Shown: piece after piece, positions 41,370 to 51,067 of the stretch
Layout of the letters: each line of letters starts with the position of its first letter
How positions within the stretch are numbered: the stretch's first letter is position 1
Source of the DNA: an uncultured Collinsella sp.
Lineage (GTDB): Bacteria; Actinomycetota; Coriobacteriia; Coriobacteriales; Coriobacteriaceae
Direction: 5' to 3'
DNA length: 64,000 nt
NCBI GenBank assembly: GCA_937943045.1
Contig: CALEBN010000054.1
Location: 46,948 to 110,947, forward strand
The notes under the pieces: model-generated
Told to the model about the DNA's origin: nothing
What the model saw: only the letters and a program-made list of their open reading frames with translations
Databases searched by the model: none
Program-made: the position numbers and the translations under genes

Positions 41370-43133
41370 ATGGCAGATTCCACCACCGATTACAACAATC
41401 TAGATCCTCTGGGTGACGAGGCGGCGGTTGTCGATGAGGTCGACGCTGCCGTCTCGGGCGCTCGCAAGAAGCCACGCGCTGTCGATATGGTGCCCGAGGA
41501 GCCCGACGCGATGGCACCGGACGAGGAATACCAACTCACGCCGGCGGGTCGTCGCGAACGCATTGGGCAGATTGTTCGCCTGGTCAAAAAGTACCGCGTG
41601 TGGGATAACCTCACGCCGGTTCGTTTGCGCCGCCTGCTCGAGGAACTCGGCCCTATGTTCGTCAAGATGGGGCAGATTCTGGCCAACCGGTCCGAGATTC
41701 TGCCGCAACGCTTTTGCGACGAGCTGCGTCGTCTGCGCTCCGACGTGGAGCCGGTGCCGTACGAGGTGGTGCTTCGCTGTCTGGAGGAAGAATACGGCCT
41801 GCGCCTGGGGGAGATGTTCGATGCGATCGATCCCAATCCGCTTGGTAGCGCATCGCTCGCGCAGGTGCACCGCGCTCGTCTGGTGACGGGCGAGGATGTG
41901 GCCGTCAAGGTGCAGCGCCCCGGTGCGCAGCAGGTTATGGCGCAGGACATAGACATCATCCGTTCGGTGGTGCGCATCGTTTCCAAGTTCGTCAACACCG
42001 ATCAGTTTGTTGACCTGCACGGCGTGGTCGAAGAGCTGTGGACCTCGTTTCGCGAGGAGACCAACTTTTTGGCCGAGGCCAAAAACCTCAACGATTTCTA
42101 TGACTTCCACAAAAGCGTGCATGGCGTGTCGTGCCCCAAGTCCTACCTAGATCTTTGCACCGAGCACGTGGTGGTCATGGACTACATCGACGGCATCTCC
42201 ATTGCCGATCCCGAGCGCCTGGTGGCCGAGGGCTATGACTTAGAGAAGATTGGCGCCGCGATCGTCGAGGACTATTCGACGCAGGTGCTCGACGACGGCT
42301 TTTTCCATGCCGACCCGCATGCGGGAAACATCATCCTCAAAGACGGCATTGTCTACTTTATTGACCTGGGCATGGTCGGGCGCATGTCGAGCCACGACCG
42401 CGGTATCGTCAAGGATATGATTTTCGCCGTGGCCGAGGGCGATGTGCCCAAGCTCAAGGATTCGCTCATGCGTTTTGCCGTGACGCGCGGTGATTCGGCC
42501 GAGCTCGATCATTCGGCCTTTTTGTCCGATTTGGACTTTATCGTAGCCGACTTTGCAGGACTCGATCTTAAGGATCTTGATATCGGCGAGTTTTTGACCT
42601 CGCTGTTAAACCTCGCGCGTAAGAATGACGTTGAGCTGCCGAGCGTGGTGACGATGTTCGCGCGCGGCATGGTGACGCTCGAGGGTTTGCTGACCGAGTA
42701 CATGCCCAACGTCAACATGATCCAGATCATCCAAACGCACATTAAAAACGAGAAAAGCACCTATGCGCGCGTGCGCGACATGGGGCGCGATCTTGCCGCG
42801 AGCAGCTATCGCGCGGCGAAGGGCTCGCTCGAGGCGGCCGAGTATCTGGGCCTGGCTTCGCGCATGCTCACGCGCGGCCAGCTTAAGGTGAACACGCAGA
42901 TCATGAGCAGCGATAAGGCGCTGCGACAGCTGGGCGGAATTATCGACCGCATGTCGATGGCTATCGTTATCGCCGGCCTGTTTATCGGTTCGTCGGTGGT
43001 GTACTACGCACGCATCGAGCCGGTTGTGTTTGGTATCCCGGTCATTGGCTTTATGGGCTACGTGAGCGCGCTGGTGCTGGCGCTGATGCTGGGCCGCGAG
43101 ATCTGGCGCAACAGTCACGGCGGCAAGCGTTAG
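41370..43133 (+). CDS. AarF/UbiB (ABC1) family atypical kinase
   Basis: 587 residues. The kinase-like core has LGPMFVKMGQILANRSEILP (the KxGQ motif), LGSASLAQVHRARLVTGEDVAVKVQRPG (Ala-rich loop and lysine), DQFVDL, DPHAGNIIL and YFIDLGMVGRM. Two C-terminal membrane helices (about 530-580) anchor it. UbiB proteins are ATPases linked with lipid-quinone handling; this anaerobe need not make ubiquinone, and Actinobacteria have homologues of unknown substrate. The start ATG 41370 is 8 bases after the small acidic protein gene; its ribosome site is weak, suggesting coupling. Confidence 0.92.
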   Translation: MADSTTDYNNLDPLGDEAAVVDEVDAAVSGARKKPRAVDMVPEEPDAMAPDEEYQLTPAGRRERIGQIVRLVKKYRVWDNLTPVRLRRLLEELGPMFVKMGQILANRSEILPQRFCDELRRLRSDVEPVPYEVVLRCLEEEYGLRLGEMFDAIDPNPLGSASLAQVHRARLVTGEDVAVKVQRPGAQQVMAQDIDIIRSVVRIVSKFVNTDQFVDLHGVVEELWTSFREETNFLAEAKNLNDFYDFHKSVHGVSCPKSYLDLCTEHVVVMDYIDGISIADPERLVAEGYDLEKIGAAIVEDYSTQVLDDGFFHADPHAGNIILKDGIVYFIDLGMVGRMSSHDRGIVKDMIFAVAEGDVPKLKDSLMRFAVTRGDSAELDHSAFLSDLDFIVADFAGLDLKDLDIGEFLTSLLNLARKNDVELPSVVTMFARGMVTLEGLLTEYMPNVNMIQIIQTHIKNEKSTYARVRDMGRDLAASSYRAAKGSLEAAEYLGLASRMLTRGQLKVNTQIMSSDKALRQLGGIIDRMSMAIVIAGLFIGSSVVYYARIEPVVFGIPVIGFMGYVSALVLALMLGREIWRNSHGGKR

Positions 43134-43289
43134 CGATTCCCCGGAATCAGAGAAAGACGGATCCTTTTGCTCTGCACTCCATCCACGCCCTTTTCTATCG
43201 CAAACCATAGCTTTTACCTTGGGCTTCGCCTGTGTGCGGGGCCCTTTTGCGTGCTACCATACTGACAGTAATAATCGATGGCCTAGATG

Positions 43290-43460
43290 GTGGTGCGGAG
43301 ACGCACGAACGCGCGGTTTTCCTGCGCGTTTGGGAGAATCGGGGTGCAAGTCCCCGGCTGTACCAGTAACCGTAATTCCTCTTGGCCCGGGATGTTCGCG
43401 TCGCAGATCGGACGACGCGCCCGGGTCGGTAAGGTTAAGTCGGATCGCCTCCCATCTTGC
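43290..43460 (+). ncRNA. Cobalamin-riboswitch-like leader
   Basis: The core GGGAGAATCGGGGTGCAAG, CCCCGGCTGTACCAGTAACC (43331-43371) and the later AAGTCGGATCGCCTCCC (43438-43454) match the conserved core and B12 box of cobalamin riboswitches; gggag (43332-43336) can pair with ctccc. Two hairpins (gtgcggagacgcac and aacgcgc-gcgcgtt) precede the core, and an optional arm with cgcgtcgcagatcggacgacgcg lies between. It sits 140 bases upstream of the start of the giant surface protein. No T-run terminator is seen, so control is more likely at translation. Exact ends are estimated. Confidence 0.82.
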
Positions 43461-43600
43461 ACGCGGGCGCGGCGCATGCCGCCGGTACGCGTTGGGCTCT
43501 GGAGGGAAGGGGGACCCCGATGGGGGTACTCAAGCGCAATATGCGCGATGACGTGGGGCAGCCGCTGGGCAATGCTCCAAGTGCAGACAATAGGAGACAA

Positions 43601-46600
43601 ATGGATATGTTTGAGGACGAGTGCCAGCGCGCCTCGTGGCGTCGTCATGGAGCGATTGTCCGTGGAGTAGCCAAGCGCGGCCTGGTGGCATTCCTGGCCT
43701 TCGCGATGGCCTTTGGCACCACGCCCGCCCAGATGTGGGCCGAGGGCGCCGAGGGCATTGCCGAGGCCGTGGCGCAGGCGACAACGCCGGGCGAGGGTTC
43801 GGCTGCCGGCGAGGGCGCGGTTGCCGATGCTGGCTCGAATGGCGCCGCTGCTGAGGACGGCACGAATGCCGCCGAGGACGGCACGAATACCGCAGACAAC
43901 GATAGCGCGTCAGCCGATGACGCCGCCAACGCCGAGAACCCTGCGGCGGCAGCATCTGTCGCCTCGGAGCAGGGCGAGCCGAAGGCCGTTGCCGCTTCCG
44001 CCACGACGCTTACGAGCGATGCCAAGGTCTACATTCAGGATTCCAAGGATAAGGACAACGCCTCTTCTTTCCAGTGGAAGTCTGGTGCGCTCAGCGCGGG
44101 CGACACGCTTTGGGCCAACATGTATGACGAGGTGGAGACCGAGGACTATTGGGGTGACCCCACCACCGAAACTCAGTCTGTTTCCAACCCCGGCACCTGG
44201 ACCTACACCTGGCTTGCTGGCACGGTTAAGACAAGCAACGACGTCTCCGACTACACCGAGGTCGTAGGCCATGAGCAGTCCCTTACCGTCACCGACGCCA
44301 TGGTGGGCAAGTACTTCATCTGCAAGGTGACGGCGGGTGGCAAGGACTACTACGGCCCCTCCGTCTCTTATGGCTCGGGCATCAATGCCAATTACATTCC
44401 CGGTCCCGTGTTGGGCGCTGGGCAGGCAAACCTCTACTCCGTCAAGCTGAGTAGCTCGTCTCCCGCCGTTGGCGACACTCTGACCGCTACGCCGTACACT
44501 GCGTACAACACGCCCGCCGCGAGCGACACCAAGGTGACCTACACCTGGTACGAGTCGACCAACAAAAACTCCGGCTGGGCCGAGATTGAAGGCGCGACGA
44601 CTGCCTCCCTCACGCTAACCGACGCTCTCGAGGGCAAGTACGTCAAGGTCAAGGCAAGCGCCGGGGTAAACGACGTTGAGGCCACGACGAGCGACGCCGT
44701 GCTCAAGGCCGGCGCGGTCAAGCTCGCCGGCGTCGAGCTTTCTGCGCCTTCCACGGAGATCGGCGCGACCCTCACGGCTAAGGCGTACACCGGTTCGAGC
44801 TACAGCCCCTCTTACGTCGACAACTCCAAGGTCACCTACACCTGGAAGAAGTACAAGGGCACCCCGGCGCCCAGCAGCTCCACAAAGTGGGAGACCATCG
44901 AGGGGGAGTCCGGCCCCACGTTTACGGTGACTGACGACCTTGAGGGCTACTATGTCTCAGTGTCTGCGAACGCGGGCGCCAATGATGTAGCCTTTGGTGC
45001 TTGGTCGACCGGCTACGGCGTGGGTCCCTTCAAGCAAGCCGGTGCTGTGGACATCTACTCCGCCATCCTGGCCCCCGAAGGCTCCACCTCCGGCACCTTT
45101 GTCTATACCGTTGACGACACCGTCCAAGCCCTTGCTAAAGAGAAGAAGGACGCCTCCGATTACATCGATTCCTCGAAGCTGAGCTACCAGTGGCAGGTCG
45201 CAGATGTCAAGGGCGGCATCTACACCGATATTGAAGGTGCGACGTCGAGTACCCTTAAGCTCGCGGCTTACGAGGGCAAGTCGGTCCGTTGCCATGTAAC
45301 CGCAAAGATTGGCGGCAGCGATTACACTACTAAGGGCACGAGCCGCATTGGTGCCGCTGGCTCCGTCAACATCACGAGCGTTAAGCTCGATAAGACGGGC
45401 GAGGTCAATGCGGGCGAAGCTATCACGGCGACCGCCAATGCGGCTTCGGGTGATGTGACCGCCAACGAGCGCGTCGCGTGGTCGTGGTACTGCGGCGATA
45501 CAGCGAAGACGTGCACGACGAAGATCGATGGCGCGGCCACCAATACCTTTGCACCCGATGCGTCCTACGCCGGTAAATATGTCGTGGCATGTGGTAACGG
45601 CGGTTTTGGTGACGAGAAGTCGAGTGCTGTTCTCGTTGTCGAGGCTGGCTCCGTTGAGCTTTACGGTGTGACGGTTGAGGGCGCGTTGGCATCTGGCCAG
45701 ATTGCCGCAGGCAAGGTTCTGACGGCCAAGGCGACCAAGGGCAACTACTACACTGACGTCTCCGCGACGGACACGGTCCACTATCAGTGGCAGTACTCCA
45801 ACGACAAGAGCTCCTACGACAGCCACTTCGTCAACATTCCCGATTCGACCGACTCCGCAACGTACACGCCCACGGCCGATATGGTGGGCAAGTACATTCG
45901 TGTGATCGCCACGAGCAAGAACTCGGTGAAGAGCACCGAGAAGAAGAGCACCTACGGCGGTACGCAGTCCGTCGACCCCGTTGGCCCTGTGACGCTTGCC
46001 GGTCAGTACAAGCTCAAGTCCGTTGCGCCCAACGAGGCTTCTTCGACGACGCTCTCCGTTGGCACGGTGCTCACGCCGCGCGTGAAGATTCCCGGCTCCT
46101 CGAGCTGGTCTGATTCCGATCTGCCCGAGGACGCTAAGCTCACGCTCGCTTGGTATGCCAAGGGCGAGGATGATTCGGATTGGGTTGAAGTCACCGACGG
46201 CATTGACGCCGAGACCGGTGCGCTGACGCTCAACGATCCCCTCATCGGCAAGCGTATCAAACTCACGGCGAGCGCTCTCGACAACACGGTTGAATGGGTT
46301 TCGTCGGACAGCGTTACCGCGGCGGGGGAGTATAACCTGCTGCGCGTGACCACTACGCCGCAGATCAATAGCGATACGACCCATCTCGTCTCAGGTGATA
46401 GCGTTAAGGCGACGGCGCAGGCCAAGCGCGCCGACGGTTCGGCCACCAATGGTATCGACGTCACCGGTCAGGCGACTGTTGCTTGGTATGCGGCCGACGA
46501 CGCGAAGGCTCCCGCGGCCGACTGGACGCTGCTGTCCGATATGTCGGGCGCCGAGGCGACGGTCTCGGCATCTGCTGCTGGCAAGTATCTGAAGGCTGTC

Positions 46601-49600
46601 GCCACGAGCGGAAGCTCGACGGTCGAGCTCGTCTCCACCAACAAGGTTATCGCCGCGGGTTCGCTCGAGGCTGCAGTCCAAAAGCTCAACGATGCTAACA
46701 AGCAGATTGTTGTTGACTACAGCGCCAAGGGCGGCAACGTCAATGATGCGCTGAAGGCACAGCTTGCTGATCTGGGATTTACCGACGTTGACGTTAAGGT
46801 CTCCGAGGGCGGCGTGCTCTTTAAGGCTGAGGACGCCAAGGCCACGGTCGGCATCTCCGATGCGCAGGACAAGACCAATGGCGATGTAACGTTCTTCTTC
46901 ATTGACCCCAACGACTACACCGGTTACAACATCGACGGTCTGCGTAGCGCCGATGTGGCGTTTGAACTGTCGCGCGATGGCGAGAAGACCGAGTATTACC
47001 AGCCCAACAAGACGGTTCAGGTGGCTTGGGACGAGGCTCGTGTGCAGCAGATGCTCGACGATGCCGCCGAGCAGGTTGCCATCGGTTACGCTGCGGGCGA
47101 TTCGGCCGAGTCCGTTACGTCCAACCTCACGCTTCCGTACCGCGCGGGCTCCAAGAGCAAGTTCGAGGTTAGCTGGAAGAGCTCCGACGGCGACGCCATT
47201 TGGCCGTCCGGCTATGGCTGGAGCGATTACACCGGCAAGGTGACGCGCGCCTCGAGCGATCGCGCCGTTACGCTGACCGCGACGGTTTCGTTTGTGAAGG
47301 GCGGCCCGAGCGATGTCGAGGGCACGCACGACTTCACCGTGACCGTCAAGGGCGACCCCGAGAAGGTTGCTGCCGACAAGAAGGCGCTGCAGGAGAAGGT
47401 CGACGCGGCGTTTATTTACAACAACATCAAGTACTCCGGTACCGATGCGGTTGCCAATAAGGACGGCCTGACCGATGACCTCCAGATGCCGCGCACGAGC
47501 ACGCTCGGCGTCGACGGAAAATACTATAAGGTCGAGTACTCCGCGAGCACCGATGACGTGACCTTCAACGGCTATAAGGGCACGGTCTTCCGTCCCGAGG
47601 CCGGTAAGAGCGCCGTCTCCACGAAACTCACCTGCACGGTTACGGATAAGAACAACGCTGAGGTCACTGCCACAAAGACGCTTGACTTCACGGTTGCGCC
47701 GCAGGATCAGGCCGACCTCGACAATGAGCTTAAGCTCATGGAGGCCGCCAAGGCGGGCTACGCCGAGGCCATCCTCGACGGCCAGGACGCCGCCGGCGTG
47801 ACCGCAAATATGCATGCCTTCCAGAAGGCGTATCTCGACGCCGATGGTAAGCTCGCGTGGAGCTACGACAAGGCGTCTACCGACGCTGCGGGCTCGGGCA
47901 TCGTCCCGGTTGAGCTCGAGGGCTACGACGACATGAGCGGCCAGCAGTGGCGCCTCTTCAAGTCGAGCGACACTGGTGTCGTCTCTGCGGAGAACCTTCT
48001 TGTCACGCAGCCTGAGTACAACACCAAGGTCACCATTACTTCTCGCCTTTCCAGTGAGAAGTACGCGCGTTACGCCAAGCGCTATCCGGATAATGCCACG
48101 TACGCAAAGCTCGCCAACCAGGACGTCTCTGCGACAGTGACCGTGCTTGGAACGAGTGGTCAGGTCGCTCCTGAGGTTACAGCAACATGCTCGGTTATCG
48201 GCATCGATGCCGATGGCAACCAGCAGACCTGGACCGCCGCCGAGCCGTACACGTTAAAAACGGGGTCTACCGCCGCCGACCTCTCTGAGGCGCTCTTCAA
48301 GAAGCACGGCCTCAACGTCGATTACGGCATGGGAACCTGGGGCTGGTACCTCAATTCCATCACCTCGCCTGTCGACGCGGGCCGAACGCTTGGCTATGAT
48401 TCGCAGACCGGAGCGTACTGGCAGCTCTTCATCAACGGCACGGCCGCATCGGTTGGTGCGGGCGGCTACGTGCTCGAGGCCGGCGACTCGGTCGTCTGGT
48501 GCTACTCCAAGTACGGCGACCCGGCGCCCACCGACCAGCTCTCCGTGAGCTGCGAGGTTGTTGGCCAGGCTAAGGACGGTAGCCAGCAGACCTGGGCTCA
48601 GCCCACGACTATCCAAGTGAAGGAGGGCTCGACCGCGGCTGAGCTCTCTGAGCAGGTGTTCAAGCAGGCTGGCATTGGCGCCGACACCGGGACGGGCTCC
48701 TACGGCTGGTACCTCAACTCGCTCACCTCTCCGTTTGATGAGGACGTAAAGCTCTCGACCGAAAAGGTTGACGCTTCCACTTGGAATTACTGGCAGTTCT
48801 TTGTCAACGGCAAGCTCGCAAATGTGGGCGCCGGTAACTACACGCTCAAGGCCGGTGACAAAGTTTCCTGGGTCTACGGCTCTGACGGTACTATGCCTGG
48901 GCAGACAAAGGCTTCCCTGCAGATTATCGGTGTTGACAGCGGCGGTAATGTTCAGACGTGGGCGCCTGCAGCTGACTACACCATGGTTGATACCGCGACC
49001 GTGGCTGATGCGACTGAACTTGCCTTCAAGCAGAGTGGCATCTCTGCGGATTATGGTACGGGTACATGGGGCTGGTTCCTCAACTCAATTACATCGCCGT
49101 TTGATGAGCGAACGCTCGCATGGGACTCCACGACTGGGGCTTACTGGAAGCTCTTTATCGATGGCAAGCCTTCCGATTTGGGCGCGGGCAGCGTCCAGCT
49201 GAAGGACGCGAAGTCTATCGCCTGGGTCTATACGGCTGGCGACAAGCTGCCTGACCCCGATGCCCTCACGACCGACCCCAACGCGCCTAAGTCTAACTTC
49301 GACTCTGCCTGGCCTGCGTTTGCCGGCGGCAAAGTCAATGGCTCGGTTGCCGAAGTGCCGACTCCGTCTGGTGCGGCTGAATCTGCGTGGGATGAGCCCG
49401 CGGATATCAAGGGCGATGCAAAAGGCGTTTCGGACTTGCTCATTATCGACGGTAATATTTGCGCGGTTAAGGGCAACCGCATTGTGCTCATAGATTCTGA
49501 AACCGGAAAGAAGGAGCTTGCGAGCTGCTCTATTGGCGCGAACATTGGCTACTTCTGCCGTCCCGCCTATAAAGACGGCTATCTGGTTGTTCCTTTTGAG

Positions 49601-51058
49601 GACGGCTCGCTCGGCATTTTTGTTCTGGACAAGAAGGATGGGCAGTACTCGATAGCCTGTCGATACAAGACCCCTTCGCTCGGGATCAAAGATACCCAAG
49701 CTCTCACGTCCGTGACCATCTCCGGCGGCAAGGCCTACGCAGGCTTCACTGTTGTCGACGGTTCAGAAGGTGCGCTCGTGTGCGTTGACCTGGCTTCAGG
49801 CAAAGTGGGCTGGACAACAGACAAAAAGAAGTCCGAGACCAACGAGAACGAGGGCTACTACTGGGCGGGCGCTGCGGCCTCCGGTGACGACATCATCATC
49901 GGTAACGAGTCCGGTAAGGTTGCCCTCATTGATGGCTCCAACGGCAAAGAGCTCTCGAGCGTAAGCGTAGGCACGCCCGTTCGCTCCGGCATCATTGCCG
50001 TCGAGGTTGGCGAGAACGGCGACGGCACGTATCTCGCGGTCTCCCGCGATAACGGAACGCTCTACAAGATTCGTCGCAGCGGGGGCAAGCTGACCCTCGA
50101 GGGCAAGCCCGTTGCCTTCGCGGCCATCTCCACCTCTACGCCGGCAGTGAGCAACGGCCTGGCGTATGTCTGCGGCATGGACATCGAGGGTTACGGAACG
50201 CTCTCTGTCATCGATCTGAGCACTATGAGCGTTAAAAAGAGCATCCGCGCAGACAAGGGCGAGTCCAAGAGCACCCCGCTCGTCTCGGTTCAAGGTAACG
50301 ACACGTACGTGTACTTCACCTGCAACGCTCTGCCCGGTGGCGTTTACGCTTATAAACTGGGCGACGATGCGGCGCAAATGATATTCACGCCCGACGCAAA
50401 GTATCGTGAATACTGCACCGCTTCTATCATCTGTGATGAGAAGGGCAACCTGTACTACGCCAATGACTCGGGACGCCTCTTTAAGCTAGCGGGTGCCGAG
50501 TCCTGGAGAGTTGCGTTCGATGTACAGGGCGGTTCGTACGTCGCACCGCGTTATGTTGCCAAGAACAAGATGGTTTCCGAGCCGGCTGCCCCAACCCGCG
50601 ACGGATATACGTTCCTCGGCTGGTACACCGCCGAAGGCGAGAAGTGGGACTTCGCCAAGGACGTCGTGACGGCCGATATGACGCTCTATGCCAAGTGGAC
50701 CAAGAATGCCGTTAACCCTGGCGGTAGTGGTGGCTCTGGCTCTAATGGCGGCTCGGGTAATGCCGGTGCTGGTTCTGACCCCGGTAACGGCACAAACGGC
50801 CAGCAGAGCGGCGGTGCCGTTTCGCCTGGGCAGAAGCCTGTGTCGTCGACCACGACCAAGACCAAAACCAAGGACGGCAAGGATTCCAAGAAGGATTCCG
50901 ACAAGTCCGACAAGAAGGACAGCAAGAAGTCTGATAAGAAGTCCGCTGAGGCTCCTGTGCAGCAGTCTGGCTTCAATCCGCTCGCCATCGCTGGCGTGGC
51001 GGCCGGCGTGATCGGTCTCGCCGTCATCGGCGTGTTCGTGCTCACCAAGCGTCGGTAG
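43601..51058 (+). CDS. Giant surface protein: Ig-like repeats, three DUF4430 domains, beta-propeller (B12-regulated)
   Basis: 2485 residues. Signal peptide about 20-46 (GLVAFLAFAMAFGTTPAQMW); an Ala/Asp/Asn/Glu-rich linker to 130; eight Ig-like repeats of roughly 95-145 residues (about 135-1020; recurring VTYTW, IEGAT, LEGKYVKV); three atypical Ig-like (aBig) segments (about 1040-1520); three DUF4430 domains (about 1527-1646, 1647-1766, 1768-1885; each with GWYLNS or GWFLNS and a VNGK-like strand); a PQQ-type propeller (about 1940-2303); an InlB-like repeat (2305-2368, DGYTFLGWY); a Lys/Ser/Asp linker; and a C-terminal helix with KRR but no LPXTG. Start ATG 43601 follows AGGAG; in-frame ATG 43520 is an alternative. 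DUF4430 is related to the C-terminal domain of transcobalamin and intrinsic factor. With the upstream riboswitch this suggests cobalamin capture. Confidence 0.85.
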   Translation: MDMFEDECQRASWRRHGAIVRGVAKRGLVAFLAFAMAFGTTPAQMWAEGAEGIAEAVAQATTPGEGSAAGEGAVADAGSNGAAAEDGTNAAEDGTNTADNDSASADDAANAENPAAAASVASEQGEPKAVAASATTLTSDAKVYIQDSKDKDNASSFQWKSGALSAGDTLWANMYDEVETEDYWGDPTTETQSVSNPGTWTYTWLAGTVKTSNDVSDYTEVVGHEQSLTVTDAMVGKYFICKVTAGGKDYYGPSVSYGSGINANYIPGPVLGAGQANLYSVKLSSSSPAVGDTLTATPYTAYNTPAASDTKVTYTWYESTNKNSGWAEIEGATTASLTLTDALEGKYVKVKASAGVNDVEATTSDAVLKAGAVKLAGVELSAPSTEIGATLTAKAYTGSSYSPSYVDNSKVTYTWKKYKGTPAPSSSTKWETIEGESGPTFTVTDDLEGYYVSVSANAGANDVAFGAWSTGYGVGPFKQAGAVDIYSAILAPEGSTSGTFVYTVDDTVQALAKEKKDASDYIDSSKLSYQWQVADVKGGIYTDIEGATSSTLKLAAYEGKSVRCHVTAKIGGSDYTTKGTSRIGAAGSVNITSVKLDKTGEVNAGEAITATANAASGDVTANERVAWSWYCGDTAKTCTTKIDGAATNTFAPDASYAGKYVVACGNGGFGDEKSSAVLVVEAGSVELYGVTVEGALASGQIAAGKVLTAKATKGNYYTDVSATDTVHYQWQYSNDKSSYDSHFVNIPDSTDSATYTPTADMVGKYIRVIATSKNSVKSTEKKSTYGGTQSVDPVGPVTLAGQYKLKSVAPNEASSTTLSVGTVLTPRVKIPGSSSWSDSDLPEDAKLTLAWYAKGEDDSDWVEVTDGIDAETGALTLNDPLIGKRIKLTASALDNTVEWVSSDSVTAAGEYNLLRVTTTPQINSDTTHLVSGDSVKATAQAKRADGSATNGIDVTGQATVAWYAADDAKAPAADWTLLSDMSGAEATVSASAAGKYLKAVATSGSSTVELVSTNKVIAAGSLEAAVQKLNDANKQIVVDYSAKGGNVNDALKAQLADLGFTDVDVKVSEGGVLFKAEDAKATVGISDAQDKTNGDVTFFFIDPNDYTGYNIDGLRSADVAFELSRDGEKTEYYQPNKTVQVAWDEARVQQMLDDAAEQVAIGYAAGDSAESVTSNLTLPYRAGSKSKFEVSWKSSDGDAIWPSGYGWSDYTGKVTRASSDRAVTLTATVSFVKGGPSDVEGTHDFTVTVKGDPEKVAADKKALQEKVDAAFIYNNIKYSGTDAVANKDGLTDDLQMPRTSTLGVDGKYYKVEYSASTDDVTFNGYKGTVFRPEAGKSAVSTKLTCTVTDKNNAEVTATKTLDFTVAPQDQADLDNELKLMEAAKAGYAEAILDGQDAAGVTANMHAFQKAYLDADGKLAWSYDKASTDAAGSGIVPVELEGYDDMSGQQWRLFKSSDTGVVSAENLLVTQPEYNTKVTITSRLSSEKYARYAKRYPDNATYAKLANQDVSATVTVLGTSGQVAPEVTATCSVIGIDADGNQQTWTAAEPYTLKTGSTAADLSEALFKKHGLNVDYGMGTWGWYLNSITSPVDAGRTLGYDSQTGAYWQLFINGTAASVGAGGYVLEAGDSVVWCYSKYGDPAPTDQLSVSCEVVGQAKDGSQQTWAQPTTIQVKEGSTAAELSEQVFKQAGIGADTGTGSYGWYLNSLTSPFDEDVKLSTEKVDASTWNYWQFFVNGKLANVGAGNYTLKAGDKVSWVYGSDGTMPGQTKASLQIIGVDSGGNVQTWAPAADYTMVDTATVADATELAFKQSGISADYGTGTWGWFLNSITSPFDERTLAWDSTTGAYWKLFIDGKPSDLGAGSVQLKDAKSIAWVYTAGDKLPDPDALTTDPNAPKSNFDSAWPAFAGGKVNGSVAEVPTPSGAAESAWDEPADIKGDAKGVSDLLIIDGNICAVKGNRIVLIDSETGKKELASCSIGANIGYFCRPAYKDGYLVVPFEDGSLGIFVLDKKDGQYSIACRYKTPSLGIKDTQALTSVTISGGKAYAGFTVVDGSEGALVCVDLASGKVGWTTDKKKSETNENEGYYWAGAAASGDDIIIGNESGKVALIDGSNGKELSSVSVGTPVRSGIIAVEVGENGDGTYLAVSRDNGTLYKIRRSGGKLTLEGKPVAFAAISTSTPAVSNGLAYVCGMDIEGYGTLSVIDLSTMSVKKSIRADKGESKSTPLVSVQGNDTYVYFTCNALPGGVYAYKLGDDAAQMIFTPDAKYREYCTASIICDEKGNLYYANDSGRLFKLAGAESWRVAFDVQGGSYVAPRYVAKNKMVSEPAAPTRDGYTFLGWYTAEGEKWDFAKDVVTADMTLYAKWTKNAVNPGGSGGSGSNGGSGNAGAGSDPGNGTNGQQSGGAVSPGQKPVSSTTTKTKTKDGKDSKKDSDKSDKKDSKKSDKKSAEAPVQQSGFNPLAIAGVAAGVIGLAVIGVFVLTKRR

Positions 51059-51067
51059 GTGAGGGCT

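Noticed and set aside
43457..43600. Upstream extension of the giant protein frame
   Set aside because: Overlaps the end of the riboswitch; the AGGAG before 43601 and the signal peptide position favour the later start, though ATG 43520 cannot be fully excluded.
44000..46700. Repeat region as a possible CRISPR or DNA-level tandem repeat
   Set aside because: The repetition is at protein level (Ig-like domains of roughly 95-145 residues) with diverged DNA; no short direct repeats with spacers.
44957..47815. Long minus-strand frames opposite the giant surface protein (44957-46384 and 46391-47815)
   Set aside because: Antisense shadows of the Ig-like repeats; no ribosome sites, no domains.
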